From: Streptomyces sp. NBC_01224 | Lineage (GTDB): Bacteria > Actinomycetota > Actinomycetes > Streptomycetales > Streptomycetaceae | Assembly: GCF_036002945.1 (NCBI RefSeq) | Contig: NZ_CP108529.1 | Coordinates: forward strand, 8,489,001 to 8,553,000 | Length of the DNA stretch: 64,000 nucleotides | Direction: 5' to 3' | Part shown: piece after piece, positions 1-8,351 of the stretch | How positions within the stretch are numbered: the first letter of the stretch is position 1 | Layout: every line of letters begins with the position of its first letter | The notes under the pieces: model-generated | The model's database searches: none | The model's input: the letters and a program-made list of their open reading frames with translations, nothing else | What the model was told of the DNA's origin: nothing | Translations under genes and position numbers: made by a program

Positions 1-707
1 AGACCGGATCGCTGTCGCTGACCGAGGTCGGCTACCTCGGTGCGGGCAGCACCCTGGACGTGGACACCCTGCTGAGCGGTGAGCCGGATCTCGTGGTGGC
101 CGTCAGCTACGGCGGCGGTCATGTCTACGGGCTCGCTCCGGAGACCGCCAAGCATCTGGAGGAGCACGTTCCGGTCGTCGTCATCGACGTGGGCCAGGCG
201 CGCACCCTCGCGGAGATCGGTGACCGGTTCGCGCAGCTGGCACGCTCACTCGGCGCCGAGGAGGCCACGACGGCGACAGGGGACCTGGAGGCTGCCCGGG
301 ACCGGCTGCGCACGCTCGCCGCCGGACCGGACCGGCCCAGGGTGGTCGCCCTTTCCCCGGCCGGCCAGGACCGGACGCACCTCGCCCGCCCCCGCATGTG
401 GCCCGAGCTGCGTGTGCTGGCCGAGCTCGGCGTCGACCTGGTGGAGCCGGCCGAGGGGCCCGGCGCGAACTGGTCCACGGTCGGCTGGGCGGACGCCGCG
501 ACGCTGCGCCCCGCCATCGTGCTCGCCGACATCCGCGCCAACGCCACACCCCTGGACGAGCTCCGGACGAACGAGGAGTGGTCGACGATCGAGCACGTCG
601 CCCGGGTGCTGCCCTGGAATCCGGAGCCGGTCTGCAGTCCGCAGGCCCATGCACGGTTCCTGTCACTCGTGGCCGACGCGCTGGAGGCCGCCGCCCGGCG
701 GCTTTGA
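1..707 (+). CDS. Iron-siderophore ABC transporter substrate-binding protein, C-terminal part
   Basis: The open frame is already running at base 3 and stops at 707, so the N-terminus (signal peptide, lipobox) lies left of the window. The visible 234 residues have the FepB/TroA-type periplasmic binding fold: a helix-strand pattern around EPDLVVAVSYGGG, then VPVVVIDVGQARTLAEIGDRFAQLARSLG and a second lobe with RVVALSPAG and PELRVLAELGVDLVEP. Family knowledge says such lipoproteins capture ferric siderophores and hand them to FecCD permeases. No partner permease is visible downstream, so the transporter genes must be to the left or elsewhere. The family call is solid but the substrate is not determined. 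Confidence 0.8.
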   Translation, partial: TGSLSLTEVGYLGAGSTLDVDTLLSGEPDLVVAVSYGGGHVYGLAPETAKHLEEHVPVVVIDVGQARTLAEIGDRFAQLARSLGAEEATTATGDLEAARDRLRTLAAGPDRPRVVALSPAGQDRTHLARPRMWPELRVLAELGVDLVEPAEGPGANWSTVGWADAATLRPAIVLADIRANATPLDELRTNEEWSTIEHVARVLPWNPEPVCSPQAHARFLSLVADALEAAARRL

Positions 708-866
708 CGTACACGGCCACAGGGTGCGGCCGCCCCCGCCCGCCGCACGGGCCGCGTGTGCCGATGCCCCGTACGGACGCTTCCGATCGCGCCGGCCGCT
801 CCGGTTCGCGAGGCCGGCCAGGAGCGTCCCGAGCCGACACCGTACGTCCGCAGGAGCAGGCATGCA

Positions 867-1760
867 GGCACGGGCGGCGCGACCGAATTCGGCCTCCGGC
901 TCCGCACCGGAGGAAGCCGGCGGACGGCGGTCGGCTATGACGTCGGCGCCGGGAAGCCCTTCGTGGACCGTACCGACGCAGGCGTCCGCGACTTCACGGA
1001 GCACTTTGCGGGACGGACCTCCACGCCTCTGCCCCAGGAAGCGGTAGACGGTGAACGGCGCCTGAGGATACGGCTGTTCATGGACACCTCCTCGGGCGAG
1101 GTCTTCGGCGGCGACGGCCGCGCCACGATCAGCAGTCTCCTCTTCCCCGAACCGGACGACCAGGGCATGGCGTTCTACGCCGACGGAGGCGAGGCGCGCA
1201 TCGTCACACTCACCGGCCACCGGCTCCGTGACCTCTTCCGGGTCACCGACACCGGCCCGGACTCGCCCGCGACCCCGTCAGGCGGCGAGTTCCGCAGCGG
1301 CGGTCTCGGCGATCTCACCGTGGTCCCGGCCGGGCACTGGACGACCACGGGCGCCGACCGCACCGGAACCTTCGACCGGGACTCGACCGCCGTCCCCACC
1401 ACCGTGCACGGCGACCTGGAACGGACGACGCCGATACGGTTCGGCGGCCCGGACGGGACCAGCGGTGCCGGTTCCGTGCTGTTCCGTGCCACGCCGGACA
1501 CGGCCGACGTATACGCCGTGAACCCCGACCCGAACCTGCGGACGGCCCGGCTCCTTTGCAGGGACGGCGGACGGACGACCGTACTCGCCGAAGTGCCCCT
1601 GCTGCTGCGCACCGGGGTGACTCCTCCGCTCCGGACGGATCGAGGCGTTCGTCGACGGCCGTCCGGTCATCGATGTGACGGACACCCGCTATGCAAGCGG
1701 CAGGATCGGGCTCAATGTGTTCGGAGGCCGCACCGTTACGACCTCGCCCACGATTGGCAG
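867..1760 (+). pseudogene. Levanase-type GH32 glycoside hydrolase, decayed C-terminal fragment
   Basis: Only the C-terminal modules of a GH32 levanase/fructanase remain. From about 867 the frame reads TEFGLRLRTG, then LRIRLFMDTSSGEVFGGDGR, the beta-sandwich signature of GH32. A second laminin-G-like module (GSVLFRATPDTADVYAVNPD) follows. Near 1617-1635 the homology jumps to the +1-type frame, where IEAFVDGRPVIDVTD and SGRIGLNVFGGRTV continue the same module. The N-terminal five-bladed propeller with the catalytic Asp and Glu is absent, so the remnant cannot hydrolyse fructan. It sits directly upstream of a fructokinase, the natural partner for metabolising released fructose. Confidence 0.8.
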
Positions 1761-1942
1761 TGGGAGAAGGAGCGGCGTCCGGGGCCTTCGAATCCAGGGC
1801 GGAGGAGGGAGTCGACGCGGAGCGTCGGCGACTGACGACAACGCCGGAGGCGGAGGTCCCAGACACCGCGACGCCGCTGACAATCGCGGGCGAGGTCGTT
1901 ACCAGGACACCTTCGTCATCGCACTCTAGGAGACCCCAGCTC

Positions 1943-2875
1943 ATGCTCGACAGACTCGACCTGCTGGTCATCGGCGAATGCGTCGCCGACATCGTCCGGC
2001 TGCCGGGTGCGGCCGACCAGGTCCACCCGGGAGGCAGCCCGGCCAACGTCGCGTACGGTCTGGCCCGGCTCGGGCACGGCACAACCCTGCTCACCCAGCT
2101 CGGCCCGGACGACAACGGGCGGCTGATCAGGGACCATCTGACCGGCGCCGGGGTCGAGATCCGCACGGACGGTGCCACGGAGCCCACCCCGTCCGCCGCA
2201 GTGACCCTGGACGACGGCGGCCAGGCCGCGTACGCCTTCGAGATCACCTGGACGCTCGACCCGGTCTCGCTGGACCGGGCGCCCCACCACGTCCACACCG
2301 GATCCATCGCGACGGTGATGGAACCCGGAGCGGCCACCGTCCTCGCCGCCGTCGAGTCGCTGCGGACGTCCGCGACCGTCAGCTACGACCCCAATGTGCG
2401 GCCCGGGCTGATGGGGGACCATGATGCGGCTGTCCGCAAGGTCGAGTGCTGCGTCGCGCTCAGCGATGTGGTCAAGGCCAGCGACGAGGACCTGCAGTGG
2501 CTGTATCCGGGCCAGGAGCCGGAGCGGGTCGCCGAGCGGTGGCTCGCCACCGGCCCGGCCGTAGTCCTGGTCACCCGGGGAGGCGACGGCGCCCTGGCCG
2601 TCCTTCCGGATGGGCAGGTGATGGTCGACGCGCTGCCCACCGCCGTGGTCGACACCGTGGGGGCGGGCGACGCCTTCATGTCCGGCACGCTGCATGCCCT
2701 CGCCTCGCAGGGGCTGCTCGGCGCGGACGGCCGTGAACGGCTGCGCTCGCTGGACCGGGACACCGTGACCGATGTCCTGCGCCACGCGGTGGCCGGTGCC
2801 GCCGTGACCGTCGCACGGGCCGGCGCCAATCCGCCGGACGAGAAGGAGTTGAACACGGCACTCGCCCGCGGCTGA
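1943..2875 (+). CDS. PfkB-family carbohydrate kinase, probable fructokinase
   Basis: This 310-residue protein is a ribokinase-superfamily (PfkB) sugar kinase. The N-terminal motif PGGSPANVAYGLARLG and the C-terminal ATP/anion-hole signature VVDTVGAGDAFMSGTL, with catalytic Asp in GAGD, are both intact, and the length is normal. The ATG at 1943 is preceded by an AGGAGA-like site at about 1928-1933. It lies just after a decayed GH32 levanase, which makes fructose the most likely substrate: a fructan-use operon that has lost its hydrolase but kept its kinase. A strong stem-loop terminator follows immediately. Confidence 0.85.
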   Translation: MLDRLDLLVIGECVADIVRLPGAADQVHPGGSPANVAYGLARLGHGTTLLTQLGPDDNGRLIRDHLTGAGVEIRTDGATEPTPSAAVTLDDGGQAAYAFEITWTLDPVSLDRAPHHVHTGSIATVMEPGAATVLAAVESLRTSATVSYDPNVRPGLMGDHDAAVRKVECCVALSDVVKASDEDLQWLYPGQEPERVAERWLATGPAVVLVTRGGDGALAVLPDGQVMVDALPTAVVDTVGAGDAFMSGTLHALASQGLLGADGRERLRSLDRDTVTDVLRHAVAGAAVTVARAGANPPDEKELNTALARG

Positions 2876-2923
2876 ACACGACGGTGCCACCGGCCCCTCG
2901 CGGGAACGGTGGCACCGTCGTGT
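2876..2923 (+). terminator. Strong stem-loop terminator after fructokinase
   Basis: A perfect 17-bp inverted repeat (arms 2876-2892 and 2907-2923, 14-nt loop) starts at the base after the fructokinase stop. There is no U-run, which is usual for Streptomyces terminators. Confidence 0.85.
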
Positions 2924-2931
2924 CGTCGGCG

Positions 2932-3096
2932 CGGCATCAGCCGACCGGGACGGTGCATCCTTCCGCGCCCGGCGAGCGCGAGGGCCTTCAGCAGCCGGCG
3001 CGCGCTCGCCCTGTGCCAACCGCTCCGCGCCACATCCCTGCCGCCGCACCGCACGCGGAATCCGCCGAGCAACTGGAGGGTGACGTCCTGACTCAC
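2932..3096 (-). pseudogene. SARP/BTAD-type regulator, N-terminal fragment
   Basis: On the minus strand a GTG at 3096 begins a reading frame VTLQLLGGFRVRCGGRDV followed by ASARRLLKALALA and GRMHR. This is the start of the winged-helix DNA-binding domain typical of SARP/AfsR-like regulators (LxLLGxFxV...RARxLLxLLAL...xxHRExL). The similarity stops after about 50 residues at the fructokinase terminator; the rest of the OmpR-type domain, the BTAD domain and any ATPase domain are missing. It cannot make a functional regulator. The call rests on the motif pattern only. Confidence 0.55.
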
Positions 3097-3161
3097 CGAC
3101 GGGGCACCTGAGTTTCTCCGTATGCCGGAACATGACGCCAAGAGACGGTAGGTACCGCTCA

Positions 3162-4454
3162 TTACCCGGGCGCCGCCAGGTGCGGCGTGCTGTCGTCATC
3201 GAGGAACTCGATGACGGCGAGGGCGAACAGCGCGCACAGCGCGATCCATACGGTGACCAGGCCCGTCGGTCGGTCCCACGCCACCAGGACCGCGGCGGCC
3301 ACCACGACCACCGTCCAGTTCAGCCAGAGTCTGGCGCGATGTACCCACCTGCCGACCGGGCCGCCGGTGACACCGGCCGCGTCCCGTACGGCACCGATGC
3401 CGCCGCTCCACATCGCCTTGACGCGGGCGGCGGCGCGGCCGTCACCGGTGAGCCAGGCGGCGAGGGCCACCACAATGCCGAGCGTGACCATCAGGCGGAC
3501 CAGGACGCGTACGGGGCCGGCCAGGGCGTCGAAGACGGAACCGGCGGCCGGCTGGGACACCTCGGACGGGAGACTGTCGAGATAGAAGGCACGGCCCACC
3601 CACACGGCCAGCCCGAGCACCGCGGCACCCGCCGCGATCGCCAGCGCCGCCGTGACCAGTGCGCGACGGCGGCGTACCGCGAGAAGCACTCCGCCCGCGG
3701 CAAGGACCAGAGTGACCAACGGCAGCCAGAAGCCGATGATCTGGAGGGCCCGGAACCACTTCTTGGCCTTGCCGACCGACTCGGAGGTCAGCACCGTGAA
3801 GTCGGTGTGGATCTCCGGGATATTCGCGGCGACCGTCAGCCCCCGGTCGACGAGGCGATGCTTCACCCGGTCGATCACCGGTGCCAGGTCGATGGTGACG
3901 GTGTCGTTGGTGAGCTTCACCGCCCCGCCGCCGCTCCCGGACAGTGCTTTCACCGTCGCGGACTGGGCGGTCCGGTTGAGGTCGGTCCAGATCGTCTCGA
4001 AGGCGTCGCCGGCGACGAACTTCTCCACAGTCCCGCGCACGAAGTCCGAAACCCCCGTGGTGAGGGGGCCGCTCAGTCTCGAGAGCGCCTTGTCGACAAC
4101 CGGTCGGTCCGCCGGGGCGACGTCGGCCAGTAGCGCCTTCACGTCGAGGTGCTTCATGACGGCGCCGGTCACGCGATCGGCCACCGCGGACTGCACATCG
4201 GGGTCGGAGGCGAGCGGCGCCATCATCGCCACATAGTTGTCGGTGTCGCCGATCTCGTTCTTCGCCCAGGTGGACACGATGCTCAGCGGCGTGAGGACGG
4301 CCGCGACGAGAATGAGCAGCACGGCGAAGAACGAACGGGCCCGCAGCCGGTGCCGTGCCGGGGCACGGGCCTCCAGCACAGCCACCCTGGCGCGCAGCGC
4401 CTCCAGTTCCGCGCGCGCTTGCGGGGACTGAGACCGGTTACCGTCCGCTTCCAT
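3162..4454 (-). CDS. Integral membrane protein, coiled coil plus four to five TM segments
   Basis: This membrane protein of about 430 residues is of a type common in Streptomyces but of unknown function. An N-terminal coiled-coil stretch (ARAELEALRARVAVLEARA) precedes a first TM helix (FFAVLLILVAAVLTPLSIV), then a long extracytoplasmic loop of roughly 190 residues, then further TM helices around IIGFWLPLVTLVLAAGGVLLA, LVTAALAIAAGAAVLGLAVWVG, LMVTLGIVVALAAWL and a C-terminal pair. I prefer the Met at 4454 over the upstream in-frame Met at 4484, because the sequence between them is not protein-like. It is divergent from the KS cassette and I see no functional clue beyond topology. Confidence 0.7.
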   Translation of the reverse strand: MEADGNRSQSPQARAELEALRARVAVLEARAPARHRLRARSFFAVLLILVAAVLTPLSIVSTWAKNEIGDTDNYVAMMAPLASDPDVQSAVADRVTGAVMKHLDVKALLADVAPADRPVVDKALSRLSGPLTTGVSDFVRGTVEKFVAGDAFETIWTDLNRTAQSATVKALSGSGGGAVKLTNDTVTIDLAPVIDRVKHRLVDRGLTVAANIPEIHTDFTVLTSESVGKAKKWFRALQIIGFWLPLVTLVLAAGGVLLAVRRRRALVTAALAIAAGAAVLGLAVWVGRAFYLDSLPSEVSQPAAGSVFDALAGPVRVLVRLMVTLGIVVALAAWLTGDGRAAARVKAMWSGGIGAVRDAAGVTGGPVGRWVHRARLWLNWTVVVVAAAVLVAWDRPTGLVTVWIALCALFALAVIEFLDDDSTPHLAAPG

Positions 4455-4649
4455 GTCCCAAGGGGATGCCCTGCCGGTGCACACAGCGCGGCGGACTGCT
4501 GCGGACGGGTGAACACCTTCACCGGGCGCGGCGAGGTTCGGTCCACTCGGCCCATCGGTGACCCGTTCGGCTCAGTGAGCGCATCCTCGCCGGGGCGACT
4601 GCCGTTCGACATCCGGTAGACGTGATCGATTACGGAGGAGGGGCGGATC

Positions 4650-5927
4650 ATGGGGCGGGTCGACATGGGTGTCGCGGTTACGGGAGTGGGGCTGGTGACC
4701 CCTGCGGGCGCGGACGAGTACACCTTCTGGGCGGGACTGTGCGCCGGCGTGTCCATGGCACGGCGATGTGAGGAACTTGCCGGGCTCCCGGTCGACTTCG
4801 CCTGTCCGGTGGACGGGATCGACCTGGACGAGGCCGTCGGCGGACGCTCAGGGTGGCGCATGGCACGGTTCGTGAAGATGGCGCTGGTCGCCGCCCGACA
4901 GGCGGTGGCGGACGCCGGGCTGTCACCGGAGCGGTGGGACGGCGACCGGGTGGCGGTGGTGCTCGGCGTCGGTGTGGGCGGGGTGTCCGTGCTCGTCGAC
5001 AATCTGCGCAGGCTGGACGGCGGCGGACCGGAGACGGTGTCGCCGCTCCTGGTCCCGATGATGATGCCCAATGCCGCTGCCGGGGAGGTGGCCATCGCCC
5101 TGCGGGCCCACGGTCCCAGCCTGGCACCGGCCACGGCCTGCGCGTCCGGGGCGACCGCGATCGCCGTGGCCCGTGACCTGCTGACGAGCGGCCGGTGCGA
5201 TGTGGTGGTGGCAGGCGGCGCGGAGTCCGTACTGACTCCGCTGGTGGTGAGCGCCTTCGCGGGAATGGGAGCGCTCTCCCTGCGTACCGGCGATCCGGCG
5301 GGCGCGTCGCGGCCGTTCGCCGCGGACCGGGACGGGTTCGTGATCGGTGAGGGTGCCGCCGTGCTCGTGCTGGAGCGGACACTCGATGCGCAGGCCCGCG
5401 GCGGACGCGCGCGCGCCCTGCTGACCGGCGCGGGTTCCGGCACCGATGCCCACCACCCCACGGCCCCGGACCCGGAAGGAGCCGGTGCGCGCAGGGCCGT
5501 GGAGGCGGCGCTGTGTGAGGCGGGCTGGGTGGCCCACGAGGTCGACCACATCAATGCGCACGGCACGTCGACCCCGCTGAACGACGCGATGGAGACAGCG
5601 CTCATCTCGGGGCTCTTCCCCCACCGGCCGTCGGTGACCGCGCCGAAAGGTGTGCTCGGGCACACCCTCGCCGCGGCCGGGGCGATCGAAGCGGTGGCCA
5701 CCGTACTGACTCTGGAGCACGGTCTCGTCCCGCCGATCGCCAACCTGGACTCGCTGCCGGACGGGTTCGACCTCGACTGTGTGGTCAAGGAGCCCCGCAT
5801 GCAGCACGTCGAGCGGGCACTCAGCCACTCCTTCGGCTTCGGCGGACACAACGTCGCGCTCGCCTTCCAGCGCGTCGACGCGGACGGCCCGCCGAAGACG
5901 GCCCCCGGTGTCCTTGCCGTCGGCTGA
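4650..5927 (+). CDS. Beta-ketoacyl-ACP synthase (KAS II-type), first copy
   Basis: This 425-residue thiolase-fold condensing enzyme extends an acyl chain bound to an acyl carrier protein. The active-site Cys164 sits in ATACASGATA; the two catalytic histidines are in NAHGTSTPLND and in APKGVLGHT, which also supplies the conserved Lys; the C-terminal GFGGHN motif is present. It is therefore a catalytic KS and not a Cys-less chain-length factor. A GGAGGAGGGG ribosome site precedes the ATG. It shares long stretches (DFAC-VDGIDL, AAR-AVADAGL) with the second KS at 8348, so the two are recent paralogues. It opens a five-gene operon. Confidence 0.88.
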   Translation: MGRVDMGVAVTGVGLVTPAGADEYTFWAGLCAGVSMARRCEELAGLPVDFACPVDGIDLDEAVGGRSGWRMARFVKMALVAARQAVADAGLSPERWDGDRVAVVLGVGVGGVSVLVDNLRRLDGGGPETVSPLLVPMMMPNAAAGEVAIALRAHGPSLAPATACASGATAIAVARDLLTSGRCDVVVAGGAESVLTPLVVSAFAGMGALSLRTGDPAGASRPFAADRDGFVIGEGAAVLVLERTLDAQARGGRARALLTGAGSGTDAHHPTAPDPEGAGARRAVEAALCEAGWVAHEVDHINAHGTSTPLNDAMETALISGLFPHRPSVTAPKGVLGHTLAAAGAIEAVATVLTLEHGLVPPIANLDSLPDGFDLDCVVKEPRMQHVERALSHSFGFGGHNVALAFQRVDADGPPKTAPGVLAVG

Positions 5928-5940
5928 TCGTTCTTGTCTC

Positions 5941-7821
5941 ATGACCGCGACGATCGACAGCCCCTCCGCCGAACGGTCCACGGACCTTCTCACCGGTGTG
6001 CTCCTCGGCGACAACTTCCGCCGGGAGCACGGCTTCTGGCAGCGGATGATCAGCACAGAACCGTTCCGCCGCCCGGACCGCTGCACTCCCGACCAACGCC
6101 TGCTTCTCGCGTACGAGCGGCTGCGTATCCTCAACGACTGCCTCGACAGCGGCGCCCGGCTCGCCGCCGACCCGCGCGCCCTCGCGGCCCTGCACGAATG
6201 GCTCGGCCCGGTCGACCCGGCCCTCACCACGGTGGCGGGCATCCACTACAACCTCTTTCTCGGCAGCCTCCTCGACCACGAAGGCGACAGCCGGCTCGAT
6301 CTGTCGGACTTCCTCCGACTGCGCAGCATCGGCACCTTTCTCTGTACGGAGGTGGCGCACGGCAATGACGCGGCGGCCGTCGAGACCACGGCCGCCTACG
6401 ACCGCGAACGCGACGGGTTTGTGCTGCACACACCGCATGCCGGCGCCCAGAAATTCATGCCCAACACCAGTCCGGCAGGCGGTCCCAAGACCGGTCTTGT
6501 GGCCGCGCGTCTGCTCGTCGACGGCGCCGATCACGGCGTCTTCCTCTTCCTCGTACCGCTCACCGATGCCGTACGGGCCCTGCCCGGCGTACGGGTCCGC
6601 AGACTTCCCGCACGCATGGGGAGCCCGGTGGACCACTGCCTGACCTCCTTCGACCAGGTCTTCGTGGGGCGCGACGCGCTGCTCGGCGGGGACCACGGAC
6701 GGATCGGTGACGACGGCGAGTTCAGCAGCGCCGTCGGCAACCGCAGGCGTCGCCTCCTCACATCGATCGGGCGCGTCACCTCCGGCAAGATCTCCATGAG
6801 CGCCTGCGCGGTCGGCTCCGCGCGCGCAACGCTCGCCGTCGCCGTGCGCTACGGCAGTCACCGGTACATCTCCGGGCCCCGCGGATCGCGTCAGGTACCG
6901 GTGATCGCCCACCGCAGCCACCACGGCCCGCTCGCCCGGGCCATGGCCACGGTCTTCGCTATGAGCCTGCTGCACCGCAGGGCCCTGAACCGCTGGGAGG
7001 GACGGGAGGACGGCTCGGGCTCGGGCCGGGAGGAGGCGGAGCGGCTGGTCGCCGTCGCCAAGGGATGGATCAGCTGGCAGGCCAGGTCCGTGATCGTCGA
7101 ATGCCGTGAACGGTGCGGCGCCCAGGCGCTCCTGGAGAACAACGGCATGACCGAACTCATCACCGGAGTGGAAGGCGTCATCACCGCTGAGGGCGACAAC
7201 CTGGCCATCCACGCCAAGGCGGCCGCGGAAATGCTCTACGCCACCGAACCGGCCGCGTACGACGCTCCCTTCGGCGGCGAACCCGGTGATCTCACCGACC
7301 CCGGGTTCCTCGGCAGGCTCCTGGCTGTGCTGGAGCAGATCTGGTTCGGCCGGGCCAGGGAAAGGCTGGGCCGCGCACCGCACGGTGACCCGCTGGAGCG
7401 GTGGAACATCGCATCCGGTCCCGCCCTTCGCGGCGTCGAGGCCCACGCCCACCGACAGGCTGCCGAGGCGTACGCGGACGCGGTGGCAGGTCTGTCGGAG
7501 GGGCCCGCCCGTGAGCGGCTGGTCGAGCTGCAGCGGCTGTTCGCACTCGACCGGATCGCCCGGAACAGTGGTGATCTGCTGGCCGCAGGATACCTGACGG
7601 CCAATCAGGTCAATGGAATGCCGGACGTCTTGGAAGAGCTGATCACCGCCGTCGCGGCTCACCTGCCCGCCCTCGCCGACTCCTTCGCGCTGCCGCAGGA
7701 ACTGCTCGCCGACTGGCCCATCGCGGGGGCCGATTACGTCGATGCGTACGACGATCCGGCGGCGGCCTGGCAGTCGGACGGGGACCGGGTGACGGCCCCG
7801 GGAGAGCGGCGAGAGCCGTGA
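5941..7821 (+). CDS. Acyl-CoA oxidase/dehydrogenase-like flavoenzyme
   Basis: At 626 residues this is acyl-CoA oxidase-sized rather than a short acyl-CoA dehydrogenase. Recognisable features are GTFLCTEVAHGNDAAAVETTAAYD in the middle domain, QKFMPNTSPAG, and the large helical domain with ARAMATVFAMSLLHRRALNRW and CRERCGAQALLENNG. Such enzymes use FAD to introduce a 2,3-double bond into acyl thioesters. Relatives inside lipopeptide gene clusters (the HxcO type) act on acyl-ACP instead of acyl-CoA. With KS and ACP genes on both sides, ACP-bound substrate is likely here too, though this is inference. It begins 13 bp after the first KS. Confidence 0.8.
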   Translation: MTATIDSPSAERSTDLLTGVLLGDNFRREHGFWQRMISTEPFRRPDRCTPDQRLLLAYERLRILNDCLDSGARLAADPRALAALHEWLGPVDPALTTVAGIHYNLFLGSLLDHEGDSRLDLSDFLRLRSIGTFLCTEVAHGNDAAAVETTAAYDRERDGFVLHTPHAGAQKFMPNTSPAGGPKTGLVAARLLVDGADHGVFLFLVPLTDAVRALPGVRVRRLPARMGSPVDHCLTSFDQVFVGRDALLGGDHGRIGDDGEFSSAVGNRRRRLLTSIGRVTSGKISMSACAVGSARATLAVAVRYGSHRYISGPRGSRQVPVIAHRSHHGPLARAMATVFAMSLLHRRALNRWEGREDGSGSGREEAERLVAVAKGWISWQARSVIVECRERCGAQALLENNGMTELITGVEGVITAEGDNLAIHAKAAAEMLYATEPAAYDAPFGGEPGDLTDPGFLGRLLAVLEQIWFGRARERLGRAPHGDPLERWNIASGPALRGVEAHAHRQAAEAYADAVAGLSEGPARERLVELQRLFALDRIARNSGDLLAAGYLTANQVNGMPDVLEELITAVAAHLPALADSFALPQELLADWPIAGADYVDAYDDPAAAWQSDGDRVTAPGERREP

Positions 7822-7985
7822 CAGGGACGGGAACAGCCGTGCGGACGCAGCGGGTGCGGGAGGCGGCCGGGGCCCTCGGTATCCGCGTTGTGCTGCTGGT
7901 CTTCTGGGGTACGGCAGCCGTGCTGGCCCGGTGGTGCACGCAGTCGCAGCAGGGCGGTGGCGAATCGGTTCGGCACAAGGCGTAA
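7818..7985 (+). CDS. Small membrane protein coupled to the acyl-CoA oxidase gene
   Basis: A GTG at 7818 overlaps the oxidase stop codon (GTGA) and opens a 55-residue reading frame to a TAA at 7985. The product has a basic N-terminus (RTQRVREAAG), one hydrophobic helix (IRVVLLVFWGTAAVLA) and a polar tail. The translational coupling and the single clean TM segment support a real gene even though it is short. It may anchor the KS/ACP machinery to the membrane, but nothing in the sequence proves that. Confidence 0.5.
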   Translation: MTGTGTAVRTQRVREAAGALGIRVVLLVFWGTAAVLARWCTQSQQGGGESVRHKA

Positions 7986-8072
7986 CTGGAGGCACGTCAC
8001 CCAGTTGATTCGGCGTCGGGGCGGTGTCCCCGCCGTGCCCGGCAGCCGTACCGAATGATGGAGAGGAAGCTC

Positions 8073-8351
8073 ATGAGTGCGATTCATCCCAAGATCACCG
8101 AGGTTCTGACACACACCTTCAAAGTGCCCATCGCCGAGATCCGCCCGGATTCCACGATGGACAGTCTGGAGATGGACTCCCTCGCCGTCGCCGAGTTCGC
8201 CGTCCTCATCAGGGAAACGATGGGCGGCGACGGGGACTTCGACAAGCTCTCCAAGGACGCCACACTGGCCGACATCACGCGGTACATCGACGCGACAGCC
8301 GGCAGCGGGGCGCTGATGGGCGGCGTGGCACCGACGAGCAACGCCCGATGA
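8073..8351 (+). CDS. Acyl carrier protein
   Basis: This 92-residue acidic protein is an acyl carrier protein with the phosphopantetheine-attachment serine at Ser36 in MDSLAVAEF. The four-helix layout follows the family: helix 1 around ITEVLTHTF, helix 2 starting at the DSL motif, and the terminal ADITRYID helix. I chose the ATG at 8073 over the one at 8055, because a GGAGAGGAAG ribosome site lies between them at the right spacing. The stop overlaps the ATG of the next KS (ATGA), so ACP and KS are translationally coupled. It carries chains for the two synthases and probably the flavoenzyme. Confidence 0.9.
   Translation: MSAIHPKITEVLTHTFKVPIAEIRPDSTMDSLEMDSLAVAEFAVLIRETMGGDGDFDKLSKDATLADITRYIDATAGSGALMGGVAPTSNAR

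Noticed and set aside
1916..3199. 427-residue minus-strand frame opposite the fructokinase
   Set aside because: The fructokinase has intact PfkB motifs; the antisense frame has none and crosses the terminator.
5821..7995. 724-residue open frame on the minus strand
   Set aside because: Antisense to the acyl-CoA oxidase-like gene, whose motifs are unmistakable; no start context or domain.
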